A DNA stretch of 64,000 nt from Gimesia sp. (GTDB lineage Bacteria > Planctomycetota > Planctomycetia > Planctomycetales > Planctomycetaceae). The stretch spans positions 1-64,000 of the forward strand of contig PAJV01000004.1 in NCBI GenBank assembly GCA_002706765.1. Reading direction: 5' to 3'. A program made the position numbers and the translations under genes. The notes beneath the pieces are model-generated. The model saw only the letters and a program-made list of their open reading frames with translations, searched no databases and was not told where the DNA came from. Below, one piece after another: positions 51,115-59,912 of this stretch (position 1 is its first letter; the number at the start of each line of letters is the position of its first letter).

Positions 51115-52884
51115 ATGGACTGCTGGCGCCAGACTGGTATCAGGTTGCTGATCGTGCTCCTGTTCACAGGAACATTTCAGAATGCCCGTGCGCAGACGGT
51201 CGTCCGTGAAATCGGCTTACCGCAGGAACATGTCAGGCAAACCGCTGTTGTCGGGCTGCTGGGCGAATTCAATCGATGCGCCGCCTACGAACTGTCAAAT
51301 CAGGAATTGCAACTCAATCATGTTGTCTCCGGAGCAGGCGGGCTGACCTCAGATTCTTCCGGCGTGATCCGCGTTATTCGTGGTGGTCGCAGCAGTCAGG
51401 ATCTGTTTTTCAATCCTGATGTCGATTTTCCACTCATGCATGGTGATGTTCTGATTGCCCTGAAATCATCATCCAATGTAATGAATGTCTCATTCAGCAC
51501 ACCAGCCCAGACTGCACAACTCCAACAGCAGCAAAACTCCGAGTTGGTTCAGATCGCAATCCTCAACCTTCAGGATCGACCTGTTGTATTTGGGGTGCGC
51601 CCGGAAATCGCAGATCTGGCAGGAATCCTGAAATGCCTGCGTCAGCCACTCGAGCAATATGCACAACTGGCAGAGTCAATAAAAATCATTCCCCCCTATC
51701 GCAGTCGTGGTAATTCTGATTTCAAATCGAGAAAACTGACTTCCAGATTCGACTCGGGAACGGTGATCGTCTTAAATTCTCCGCAGGTCCTGAACCTGTC
51801 GATGATTCCACACTCCCTGCCGGTACCACGTCGATTGGCTTCAACACAAAGTTCGCGTGCCAATCCATTCCAGGAAACTTCCACAGCGGGAACAGTGGGG
51901 AAAGCAGCTTCTCCGCTTGAAGAAGATACTCCTGAATTACAGAAAGTAACTCATCCGGAGGCAACTTTACCAAACCCTGAAGATGCTTCCCTGAAAACAG
52001 AAACGAATCCGCCGCTGCTGCGTGGACCGCTGCTGCAACAGACAGCCGCCAGTTTAACTGAGGTTCCCAATCCGGTGAATCATCAAGCTGAGGTGGATAA
52101 TACAAGTATGCTGAATGACAAAACTGATGAGCAGACACAACTTCTGGCTGACTCATCCTCTTCTTCATCAGTGCCAGACCTGGATCTGCAAGCGGCTCCA
52201 GCACCTCCAGTGGAATCAAAGGACAGCCACTTCGACGACGAACTGTCTAAGCTAGCTGAGACAGACGAGCCTGCGGAATCAGCATTCTGGCCGCCGGGAA
52301 CCGCTTATATTCTGCTGGCTGGAATCGCATTTCTACTCTGGAAGTATCTGCACAGAAAACCTCGCCAGCAGCAGGTTAGCACTCCTCTGGAACAGTCCCG
52401 TCGTAATCAAAACGGCGCCATCATTACTCAGTGGGAGAAGCTGCCACCGCTTCCGGAAAAATCACTGCTGGAACAGATTCTCGAAAATCAGATTCCCGTA
52501 ATTGATGAAACACCTCAAATACCAACTCAGGCATTCATTTATGGACGTCATCAGTCACGTTCACAACGAATCGATAAAACAGAACCAACGTTGAAAGGGC
52601 CTCACTTTAACCAGAGGGCCAACCGTGATGCAGGAACTCTGAATCAAACAGAATTTTCGAGTACGGGAACAGTCGCGGCTCCTGAGAAGCCACCTCTAAA
52701 GAATCTGAAGCCACCAGCTTTCCGCTTTGACCGTTCACACAGGGACTCCTCAAAGTCGGGTAAAGAAAAGCAGCCCCCTACCGATTCAACACGTCTGGGA
52801 CATACCGGCCAGTCAGAGAAGAAGGGGCATTACACCATCCTCGATCGTGTGCTGCAGGCAATGCAGGGAGTATTACCTAAATGA
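51115..52884 (+). CDS. Bitopic membrane protein with periplasmic SLBB-like domain and long cytosolic tail
   Basis: A 589-residue protein without a known name. A signal peptide (about 8-26, ending ARA) is followed by an SLBB/beta-grasp-like domain at about 42-116 (VVGLLGEFNRCAAYEL, VSGAGGLTSDSSG, IRVIRGG, LMHGDVLIAL), as in polysaccharide-export proteins. A Ser/Pro/Glu-rich linker of low complexity runs from about 230 to 390. One membrane segment lies at 394-412, followed by Arg/Lys (HRKPRQQQ), then a 177-residue Pro-rich cytosolic tail. The predicted topology is N-out, C-in. It overlaps the next gene by 4 bp (ATGA), so the products are probably made together and may interact. Confidence 0.75.
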   Translation: MDCWRQTGIRLLIVLLFTGTFQNARAQTVVREIGLPQEHVRQTAVVGLLGEFNRCAAYELSNQELQLNHVVSGAGGLTSDSSGVIRVIRGGRSSQDLFFNPDVDFPLMHGDVLIALKSSSNVMNVSFSTPAQTAQLQQQQNSELVQIAILNLQDRPVVFGVRPEIADLAGILKCLRQPLEQYAQLAESIKIIPPYRSRGNSDFKSRKLTSRFDSGTVIVLNSPQVLNLSMIPHSLPVPRRLASTQSSRANPFQETSTAGTVGKAASPLEEDTPELQKVTHPEATLPNPEDASLKTETNPPLLRGPLLQQTAASLTEVPNPVNHQAEVDNTSMLNDKTDEQTQLLADSSSSSSVPDLDLQAAPAPPVESKDSHFDDELSKLAETDEPAESAFWPPGTAYILLAGIAFLLWKYLHRKPRQQQVSTPLEQSRRNQNGAIITQWEKLPPLPEKSLLEQILENQIPVIDETPQIPTQAFIYGRHQSRSQRIDKTEPTLKGPHFNQRANRDAGTLNQTEFSSTGTVAAPEKPPLKNLKPPAFRFDRSHRDSSKSGKEKQPPTDSTRLGHTGQSEKKGHYTILDRVLQAMQGVLPK

Positions 52885-53903
52885 GCAGCGCATTGCAGAT
52901 TGATTCAACCTGTCTCCGAACATTACAGAACGATGCGAGTCATAAACTGACGCGACGTTCCATTGAGGCATTCTATACGATCCTGGAAGATAACAGTGAA
53001 AACAGGGCAATGCTCCACAGGCTTGGTGTCCCGTTTCTCAATTCCGAAGAAACACTGATCATCCCTGGCGAAAATGCCGCTCAGATTTCACGTTTTTCAA
53101 ACGTACCCCTTTATCCCCTGTTTGCGAATGGGGAGCTCGGATTGAACGATCCGGTTCACCGCCAGTTGCTTTCCACTTTAATTCAATCCGTTCTCCCCAA
53201 AGCCAGAACCAGTGGGGAATATTGTGCCTTTATTGCTCCCGGCAATGACCCTCACTCTCCGCTGAACAGGCTGACGGCACAACTGATCTCTTTACAGGGA
53301 TTCACTCCTTTTGCCACCACGATCACACTGGCAGCGGGTCTGTCAGCCCTGCCTGCAGCAGCTCGCTTTTCCGGCTATGTAGTCTACCTGGGACATTCGC
53401 ATTCCGAAATAGGACTTGTTCACCAGAGCCGGGTCGTCGCGCGACATTCGGTCCCATTTGGATGTGAGTGGATGGACGAACAACTGGCCCACGCCTGGAA
53501 ATTATTCAAGACTGATGGTGCAGGAAATCAGCTACCTGACTCAAAACAGGCAAAACAGAAACGTCTCAGTCCGCAAATCAGCCTGAGTCCTTATCTGTCT
53601 CATCACTCGGTGGTCACTTCATGGTACGAATCACTGCTGGACAGCCTGCTGGAGGAGTTCGCGTCTCAGCTGGAAGCAATTCAATCCTACATTGCCACGC
53701 TGGAACGGTTACCAGTCGTCTGCCTGGGGGACCTCGCACAGACAGCTGGCTTCAATGAACTGCTCAGCCAGAATCTGGTGAATCATAAAATCCACTTCAA
53801 TCAAAATGAAGTGAAACTGGTTCCGGATGAACTGTCAGTCATTACCCGAGGCACGCTGGTCGTCGCCGCCATGGAAGAGGAAGCCGCAACACGGGCAGCT
53901 TAA
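52881..53903 (+). CDS. Divergent actin-fold (MreB-like) protein with degenerate nucleotide motifs
   Basis: A 340-residue cytosolic protein. Its segments follow the MreB order: VPLYPLFANGELGLNDPVHR resembles the MreB stretch RPMKDGVIADF; CAFIAPG...LNRLTAQLISLQGF resembles VCVPVG...ERRAIRESAQGAG; and TITLAAGLSAL sits where EPMAAAIGAG does. YVVYLGHSHSEIGLV (166-180) stands for the phosphate-2 strand VVDIGGGTTEVAVI. VPFGCEWMDEQLAHAW, LPVVCLGDLAQTAGFNELL (from 277) and SVITRGTL (319-326) match the remaining landmarks. The phosphate-2 Asp and glycines are missing, and no phosphate-1 hairpin is obvious, so ATP hydrolysis is doubtful. The fold assignment is by eye and needs a structure prediction. 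Confidence 0.68.
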   Translation: MSSALQIDSTCLRTLQNDASHKLTRRSIEAFYTILEDNSENRAMLHRLGVPFLNSEETLIIPGENAAQISRFSNVPLYPLFANGELGLNDPVHRQLLSTLIQSVLPKARTSGEYCAFIAPGNDPHSPLNRLTAQLISLQGFTPFATTITLAAGLSALPAAARFSGYVVYLGHSHSEIGLVHQSRVVARHSVPFGCEWMDEQLAHAWKLFKTDGAGNQLPDSKQAKQKRLSPQISLSPYLSHHSVVTSWYESLLDSLLEEFASQLEAIQSYIATLERLPVVCLGDLAQTAGFNELLSQNLVNHKIHFNQNEVKLVPDELSVITRGTLVVAAMEEEAATRAA

Positions 53904-55078
53904 TTCTGCTGAACCAGTTCCGCGGTCAGTTGATCCACGAATTTCAGATAATCCACTTCAAGAGTCCGTATATTGGTTTTGAAGGCCTTCTTGAAATCAT
54001 CCTCTCGAGCATCGGCCGAGTATTCCTGCAGAGGATCGCGCTCTGAGATCGATTGCAAATAGCGGGAATATCGGGCGGGCTGAGTCTCCACCAGAAAAAA
54101 CGTGAGTGCCCAGGCTTCTGCATAAGCATCCAGAGTGGAAGAACGAAACAGTGCATCACTGCGGATGAAGTTTCGTAAAGACGCTTTCTCCCGGCGGGTC
54201 CGAGAATAGTTCACAAACCAGATTAATCGATTTCGATTAATCCGGGAGAGAGAATTAGTGCTGCCTCCCGTATGAGACCGTAGTTCGTCTGATTCGAAAG
54301 TGGTCGCCAGTCCCTCAACTACCCAGCGGGGATTCTCACCAATCCGAGTATGCAGCCCCGTATTGAAGGCAACCTGATGTGTTGCTTCGTGAATCATGGT
54401 ATCCCGCAACGCTTCAGCCATGTCCTTACCTTCGGCGGAAACACGCGAATAGACCAGTTGTGTTTCATTCTGATCAGAATCTTCTTGCGCGGTGGCAGTT
54501 GCCTGATCAAATAGAGCAGTTCGATTGGTATGTGGGTGATAGTACCCCAATAACCCCTGGCCGGCTCGAACACCATCTTTTTTACAATAATCGAAGAACT
54601 GTGACTGGTCGGGGAAGATCACTGCCACCATCAGAAATTCCGGGGCTTTGACCTGATAGCCACGCAAGGCAAAATAGTGGGAGAACGATTCATACAGATC
54701 TTCGAAAACACCGCCATAGGCCTTGGCTTTCCCGCGGGGTGCGCAGATCACGTAGTGTCGAGTCGAGATAATTTCGTACAACGGACCGAATTCATTCTGA
54801 AGCTGCATCTTCATTTTGTTCAAAGGCAGCTTCTGAAATTCAGAGGCCACCCTTCGAAAAGATGTGACCTTCTTCAATGCGACCTCCGACAGCATCCCCG
54901 ACTGATCCATCATCCAGCTGACATCAGCGTTGTGCGCGATCGATTTCCCCACGAAGACCGTTTCTTCGGTTTTCATCTCGATCAGTGATGGTGGTTTTGC
55001 GCAAGCAATCTCTGTCGACAGCCAGAACAGACTGGCCCCCAGCAGGGAGAGTAACATCAGGCGCAGGCAGGTCAGCAT
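53900..55078 (-). CDS. Exported DUF1570 zincin-like protein
   Basis: A 392-residue exported protein from the ATG at 55078, which has GGAGG 8 bp upstream; a TTG-started extension from 55093 is unlikely. After a signal peptide (to about 27) the DUF1570 region contains a metallopeptidase-type H230-EAT-H234 motif with Glu255 (VVEGLATTFE) as likely third ligand. DUF1570 proteins are common in planctomycetes, and peptidase activity is inferred only. The stop overlaps the convergent actin-like gene by 4 bp. Confidence 0.82.
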   Translation of the reverse strand: MLTCLRLMLLSLLGASLFWLSTEIACAKPPSLIEMKTEETVFVGKSIAHNADVSWMMDQSGMLSEVALKKVTSFRRVASEFQKLPLNKMKMQLQNEFGPLYEIISTRHYVICAPRGKAKAYGGVFEDLYESFSHYFALRGYQVKAPEFLMVAVIFPDQSQFFDYCKKDGVRAGQGLLGYYHPHTNRTALFDQATATAQEDSDQNETQLVYSRVSAEGKDMAEALRDTMIHEATHQVAFNTGLHTRIGENPRWVVEGLATTFESDELRSHTGGSTNSLSRINRNRLIWFVNYSRTRREKASLRNFIRSDALFRSSTLDAYAEAWALTFFLVETQPARYSRYLQSISERDPLQEYSADAREDDFKKAFKTNIRTLEVDYLKFVDQLTAELVQQN

Positions 55079-55351
55079 CAGGTCGACCTCCAATTGTATG
55101 GGGGGAATCTCTGGTTTGGTGAGAAGTTTATCTCTATAGACAGTCTAACCGCCAATTCAGTGCTCGGCTGTCGATTTCAGAAACAGGGTCTGATCCAGAC
55201 GTCAGGTAACAGGAAATATAACGGTTATAATCAATAGAATAATTGATGCAGCGAAACACCAGGGTGTTTTCGTATTATGTAGAACAGCTACAATATAAAT
55301 GCGAGCCGTTTTATACCATCAAGTCATACTGAATCTGAACAGGATCCTATT

Positions 55352-56707
55352 GTGTCACGACTGTTACTTCTCGCAGCAAATACGATACTGACTCTGACAA
55401 TTGGGAACGTGCAGGCAACTGCAGCTGATCCGAATACAGTGCAGAAACAGGAAGACCTGAAACAGCAGGTGGCAACGCTGATCACGCAACTCGACGACAA
55501 CCAGCGACAGGTAAGAGAGCAGGCGGAAAGTAAACTGATTGGACTGGGAAAACCGGTCCTCTCGCTGCTCCCTCCCCCCGAACTTGCGACAACAGCATCG
55601 GTACGGGAAGCAATTCAGCGTGTGAAACTTCAGATTGAAAAACAGGCAGCTCGAGATTCTCTGCAGGCCTCTCGGATTACCCTGAAAGGCAGCTACACTC
55701 TCAAAACAGTCCTGCAGCAAATTTCCAGGCAGTCCGGGAATCAGCTTGATCTGCAGAGTTTATCTGATGACATTCTGAACAGAAATATTCAGATCAAATT
55801 TGAGAAGTCTCCCTTCTGGCAGTCCATTGATGAGTTAAAACAGATTCTGCCTCTCCGCTATCAGATTAATGGCTCCAACGACTCACTGCAGTTCCTGCAG
55901 AAGGCTGACAGCGATACATCCCACTCCAGCAAAGCGCCTGGTGTCCATTACGACGGCCCATTCCGGATTACCGTTCTGGATCTCAAAAGCCGCCCCTTGC
56001 GAGGAAGCCCGGACAAAGATCTGCTGGCTGTCAAATTTCATGTCGAAGTAGAACCCCGCCTGCGTCCCCTGTTCCTCAGCTATGCAGCCAGTGACATTCA
56101 TTGCAGCACCAGTCAATCCAATAAACTGTCTGCATTCACTCCCCAGGCAAAACTGGAACTCCCCCTGGGAGAAGGAGGAAAGAACGTCAATTTTACGACT
56201 ACCTGGATTCTCAACCACAATCAGCAGAAATCGATGTTCGATATCCAGGGAACATTACAGATGGAACTGGCAGCAGAAACTCTACCGATTACGTTCGATA
56301 ACCTGGATCAGTCAGAAGGTGCCGTCCGACGAAGGGGAAATGTTTCCGTTGAACTCGTCAATGTCGAGCAGGCAAAACTTCCCAGCAGTCAGTCTTTGAA
56401 TGTGAGAATTGCCTTGAGTTACGATTACGGCGGCCCGGCGTTTGAATCTCACCGAACCTGGATTTACCACAACCGGGCGTACCTGGAAAATTCGGCTGGT
56501 CAGAAGTTCTGGCTAAACGGTGCTTCCCATACGACTCTGGAAAGTGCAGGGAAAATCGGGGTCTCGTATCAATTTAAAGAACTGCCCCTGCAAGAGAACA
56601 GATTGCAGTTCACTTATCTTGCCCCTACTTTGATCACCGCTGCGCCGATCAAATTTCACTTCGAAAACCTCAAACTCCCGGCGGACGGCGAGAAGAGCAA
56701 GCCCTGA
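55352..56707 (+). CDS. Secreted protein with HEAT-like and STN/secretin-N-like regions
   Basis: A 451-residue exported protein; GTG start at 55352 and signal peptide to about 24 (ATAA). Residues 36-100 are helical with HEAT-like character (LITQLDDNQRQVREQAESKLIGLG). Residues 106-186 look like a secretin/TonB short N-terminal (STN) domain: RITLKGSYTLKTVLQQISRQ, IQIKFEKSPFWQSIDELKQILPLRYQI. The remaining 265 residues are beta-rich and unrecognised. No secretin pore domain follows. The gene is alone between the DUF1570 and sufE genes. Confidence 0.68.
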   Translation: MSRLLLLAANTILTLTIGNVQATAADPNTVQKQEDLKQQVATLITQLDDNQRQVREQAESKLIGLGKPVLSLLPPPELATTASVREAIQRVKLQIEKQAARDSLQASRITLKGSYTLKTVLQQISRQSGNQLDLQSLSDDILNRNIQIKFEKSPFWQSIDELKQILPLRYQINGSNDSLQFLQKADSDTSHSSKAPGVHYDGPFRITVLDLKSRPLRGSPDKDLLAVKFHVEVEPRLRPLFLSYAASDIHCSTSQSNKLSAFTPQAKLELPLGEGGKNVNFTTTWILNHNQQKSMFDIQGTLQMELAAETLPITFDNLDQSEGAVRRRGNVSVELVNVEQAKLPSSQSLNVRIALSYDYGGPAFESHRTWIYHNRAYLENSAGQKFWLNGASHTTLESAGKIGVSYQFKELPLQENRLQFTYLAPTLITAAPIKFHFENLKLPADGEKSKP

Positions 56708-56732
56708 TTCTAATGAAGTCTGCGACCTCGGA

Positions 56733-57221
56733 TCAGATTCCTTCAGCAACATGTCTCGCTTCTCTCTGGACACGTTCCACCATTCCGAACAGTCCATTTT
56801 TGCGTTGAGAACTCAAATACTTATCCAGTTGCAACTGCGAGAAATACTGCCTGACGTCTGTCTTCAAGATCTCTTTTGGCGTTTTATCATTATAAATTGC
56901 CAGCAGGACCGCAATCAGCCCTTTCACAATCAACGCATCACTGTCTGCATTGATATGTAGTACATTCTCACCTTCTCTATTTTTCAATTCGGTTGTCAGC
57001 CAGACCATACTCTGACACCCGTGCACCCGATTTGCTTCGGTCTTATCAGACTCGGGCATGTCAGGCAGTTCGAATCCCAGGTCGATCAGAAAGTCACAAC
57101 GTTCTTCCCAGTCGTGAAGAAATTCAAACTCCTCTATCAGTTCGTTAATGGTAATCATAGTCTGAGTTGTGTCTGCTGTTGTTGAGTTCTGTTTCGAGGA
57201 CATATCAGTTTCAGTATTCAT
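56733..57221 (-). CDS. sufE: SufE-family Fe-S cluster sulfur acceptor
   Basis: A 162-residue protein that accepts persulfide sulfur from a cysteine desulfurase. The acceptor is Cys69 in RVHGCQSMVW, and the core (INELIEEFEFLHDWEERCDFLIDLG) is typical of SufE. The first 21 residues (Ser/Thr-rich) are outside the family core; translation may start at Met22 (57158). It follows the Mrp-type carrier gene by 52 bp on the same strand, making a small Fe-S assembly unit. Confidence 0.9.
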   Translation of the reverse strand: MNTETDMSSKQNSTTADTTQTMITINELIEEFEFLHDWEERCDFLIDLGFELPDMPESDKTEANRVHGCQSMVWLTTELKNREGENVLHINADSDALIVKGLIAVLLAIYNDKTPKEILKTDVRQYFSQLQLDKYLSSQRKNGLFGMVERVQREARHVAEGI

Positions 57222-57273
57222 ATCAGAAAATCAGATTAGTGAGGCCGAACAGATTTTTCAGTCTCAGGCTTTA

Positions 57274-58356
57274 TTATAATATTTCTAAAGGAGGCCGTGA
57301 AGGTTTTTCAATCAGAGTGCGGGCAATTTCAATGGCAGTATTTTCAGCAACTTTCATGAGATACTGTTGAGATTCGAGCCCTTCGGTCAGCAATTCTGAG
57401 ATATTACCCGAATCGGATTTTTCGCGAATCTCTGCATTCATGGGAATTTCGCCTAAACAGGGAATCTGCAGTTCTTTTCCCTTTTCCTGTGCTCCCCCGC
57501 GTCCAAAAATATCCCCTGACATATTTTCGACAATGCCCAGTACGGGAATCTTGACCTGCCGAAACATCTGGACGGCTTTCACCGCATCCAGTAAGGCAAC
57601 CTGCTGAGGAGAACAGACCACAACGGCACCTGCCAGATCAATCAGCTGGGAGAGTGTCAGGGAAACATCTCCCGTTCCCGGCGGCATGTCAATAATCAGA
57701 TAATCCAGTTCACCCCACTCGGTATCCTGCAGGAACTGTGTTATTGCTTTATGCAACATCGGCCCGCGCCAGATGACAGCCTGATCCGGTTCGACAAAGA
57801 AAGCCATCGACATTACTTTGAGCCCCCCGGCTTCGACGGGTACGATGCGGGTGACTGCCTGTCCGTCTTTATTCTGGAATTCCTGAGCCACTGGCTTTTC
57901 TCTGGTCCCCACCAGGTGGGGAATACTGGGACCGTACACGTCAGCATCAACAAGTCCCACTCGGGCTCCCAGCTTTTGCAAAGCATAAGCCAGACAGGCC
58001 GCGACGGTACTCTTGCCCACACCACCTTTGCCGGCTCCCACAGCGATAATATTTTTGACATTCAGCCCGATTCGTCCCCCGGACTGCTTGCCGCGAATAT
58101 TAATACTGTAGTTGACGCTGATATCCTGACATTCGGGAAATTTCTGCTGTATCGTCGCTTGAATTAACTCCGACAGTTCAGATTCCTTCGGATACGAAGG
58201 GACCGGCAGCTCAATTTCAACCGAAACCCGCGACGAATCGGCTACGGTGACTGATTTTATAAAACCGGATGCAGAGAGTGTCTTTTCAAACACAGGATCT
58301 GCAATGGAAGAGAGACAGTCCTTAAGATTTGTGTCGTTCAGCTCAGCATTCGCCAT
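57274..58356 (-). CDS. Mrp/ApbC-family P-loop Fe-S carrier ATPase lacking the CXXC motif
   Basis: A 360-residue cytosolic ATPase. An N-terminal MIP18/DUF59-like domain (about 8-88) precedes the Mrp ATPase with deviant Walker A GKGGVGKST at 109-117, DADVYGPSIPHL, and IIDMPPGTGD. Characterised ApbC/Mrp proteins carry a CXXC between VENMS and IFG that bridges an Fe-S cluster in the dimer. Here the sequence is VENMSGDIFGRGG, with that segment deleted. Pairing with sufE still supports an Fe-S role, but the cluster would need other ligands. Confidence 0.9.
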   Translation of the reverse strand: MANAELNDTNLKDCLSSIADPVFEKTLSASGFIKSVTVADSSRVSVEIELPVPSYPKESELSELIQATIQQKFPECQDISVNYSINIRGKQSGGRIGLNVKNIIAVGAGKGGVGKSTVAACLAYALQKLGARVGLVDADVYGPSIPHLVGTREKPVAQEFQNKDGQAVTRIVPVEAGGLKVMSMAFFVEPDQAVIWRGPMLHKAITQFLQDTEWGELDYLIIDMPPGTGDVSLTLSQLIDLAGAVVVCSPQQVALLDAVKAVQMFRQVKIPVLGIVENMSGDIFGRGGAQEKGKELQIPCLGEIPMNAEIREKSDSGNISELLTEGLESQQYLMKVAENTAIEIARTLIEKPSRPPLEIL

Positions 58357-58492
58357 CAGCTTATTCTGCTTTCAAAGTATCTAATCAAAATCTGTTAAAT
58401 CAGGTGTAAGGAACGCTTCGACAGACGGCCGGTCTCTGCTCAGACTACGCGAAACGCCACGATATTCGGTCGCTCTCAGGTTTTTATCCGGA

Positions 58493-58900
58493 TCACTGAT
58501 CCATCTGCAAATGGGATGACTGTTCCGGCGTCTGCAGATCAAAATGCCAGCGACAGATTTTCGCGATCCGCTCCGGTTCCAGGCTTCCCAGTTGCAAATG
58601 AAAGACTCCCAGTTCCCTCAAAGCCCATTCGAGATTTAACTTTGGATCCTCCGAGAATACAATCACCGGAAATGAACCTCGAGATCTCATGAATCTCTGT
58701 AAAAACTGCAGACAGACCTGCTTGCCAGCATTCAAATCAAGAATGACCAGAAACTCATCTGAATTCTCTCGCAGTACATGCTGAAACAAATCAAGCTCAG
58801 CAGAGAACCCGCGGATCTGCCAGTCAACTTCACCTTCAAACTGCCATTGAAGCTCAGATACAATACGTGCCCGCTCCTCTAGAACAAACACTTTTCTCAT
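58493..58900 (-). CDS. Receiver-like (response-regulator fold) single-domain protein
   Basis: A 135-residue protein from the ATG at 58900, which has GGGAG 5 bp upstream; an in-frame start at 58975 adds an unlikely leader. It follows the receiver pattern: beta-1 RKVFVLEER, Asp55 at the end of beta-3 (FLVILDLNAGK) as possible phosphoacceptor, beta-4 PVIVFSED, and a weaker beta-5. The usual acidic pair after beta-1 is replaced by Glu-Glu-Arg and the beta-5 Lys is not obvious, so phosphorylation is uncertain. No kinase is adjacent. Confidence 0.62.
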   Translation of the reverse strand: MRKVFVLEERARIVSELQWQFEGEVDWQIRGFSAELDLFQHVLRENSDEFLVILDLNAGKQVCLQFLQRFMRSRGSFPVIVFSEDPKLNLEWALRELGVFHLQLGSLEPERIAKICRWHFDLQTPEQSSHLQMDQ

Positions 58901-59400
58901 ATAGCTCCCACCACATTGAACATAAAGCCAGGTCAACTGTCGCAGTTGATCGCAAACCGCCAGTCTGTAACACAATCGTATACATCGCCGCTTTGATTAC
59001 AACTGATAGACAGCCTCCGGATTCGCAGGCTCAAGTATTTTTTCCAGAAATCAGGACACACAGTCCAGGAGATTCCCTGGCCCGACAGACCCTCTATACA
59101 TAAAACCCCCTTTTCGGGTGAATACTCAAATGAAACCCGCGCTCCCTTCTCAATGACACTTAAACCATGGCCGTCATAATCGATACAAGCGATTCTTCAG
59201 GACCCACTTTGAGTGCGGAACGGACAATTTCATGTTTCTTCAAGGACTCGCTGAGAAATCTGGCCGAAAAAATAATCAGGTTTACCTTTTTAATTACGTG
59301 AGGCTATGGACTCTCAGGTTGATCAGAAAACCTCATCTGAATCAACCGCGAATGAGTACCTCACTACCGTCCACGAAGCGAATCCTTGGAGATTGCCTAA
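58901..59400. other. Intergenic region upstream of the second Cys-rich gene
   Basis: A 500-bp gap between divergent genes. A plus-strand open frame at 58867-59103 overlaps the receiver gene start and looks spurious. I see no secure promoter; GGAG lies about 11 bp before the ATG at 59401. Confidence 0.4.
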
Positions 59401-59892
59401 ATGAAACTGTTAAGTTATGTTGCCGCTTTAGCGGTTGTTTGTTGTGCTGGTGTTAATGCTGAAGCTGCTGGCTTCCTGGGTAAAGGATGCTGTGCTCCTG
59501 CCCCTAAACCAACATGCTGTGCCCCAGCTCCTAAAACCTGCTGTGCTCCAGCCCCTAAGTGCTGTGCTCCAGCTCCTAAAACTTGCTGTGCTCCAGCTCC
59601 TAAGACCTGCTGTGCTCCAGCTCCTAAGACCTGCTGTGCTCCAGCTCCTCAGTCTTGCTGCAACACTGCTGATTCCTGCTGCGGTCATCGTAAGCTCTTC
59701 AAAGGAAACTTCCTGCGAGGATGCAAAGATCGTTGCGGTAAAATGTTCAATCGTTGCAAAGACCGTTGCTGCAAAGTAAAGGTTAAGTGCTGCAAAGTTA
59801 AGAATAACTGCTGTGCACCAGCTCCTACCTGCTGTGCTCCAGCTCCAAAACCAACTTGCTGTGCTCCATCTCCCAAGTCTTGCTGCAACTAG
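59401..59892 (+). CDS. Secreted cysteine-rich repeat protein (CCAPAPKT repeats)
   Basis: A 163-residue exported low-complexity protein of unknown function. Signal peptide to about 23 (NAEA). Three parts follow: nine closely spaced Cys pairs, mostly as CCAPAP-[KQ]-T units; a basic middle with CKDR and CCKVK units; and a C-terminal return to CCAPAP units ending in SCCN. About 33 of the roughly 140 mature residues are Cys. The composition and CC-x-P spacing resemble the protein at 8258, suggesting one family. A disulfide-linked wall, stalk or matrix component is the obvious hypothesis; metal binding is an alternative. Confidence 0.82.
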   Translation: MKLLSYVAALAVVCCAGVNAEAAGFLGKGCCAPAPKPTCCAPAPKTCCAPAPKCCAPAPKTCCAPAPKTCCAPAPKTCCAPAPQSCCNTADSCCGHRKLFKGNFLRGCKDRCGKMFNRCKDRCCKVKVKCCKVKNNCCAPAPTCCAPAPKPTCCAPSPKSCCN

Positions 59893-59912
59893 TCAGATTT
59901 GAGGATTTCTGT

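Noticed and set aside
53900..53903. 4-bp overlap of the actin-like and DUF1570 genes as a sign of a shared operon
   Set aside because: They are convergent, so the overlap shows compact packing, not cotranscription.
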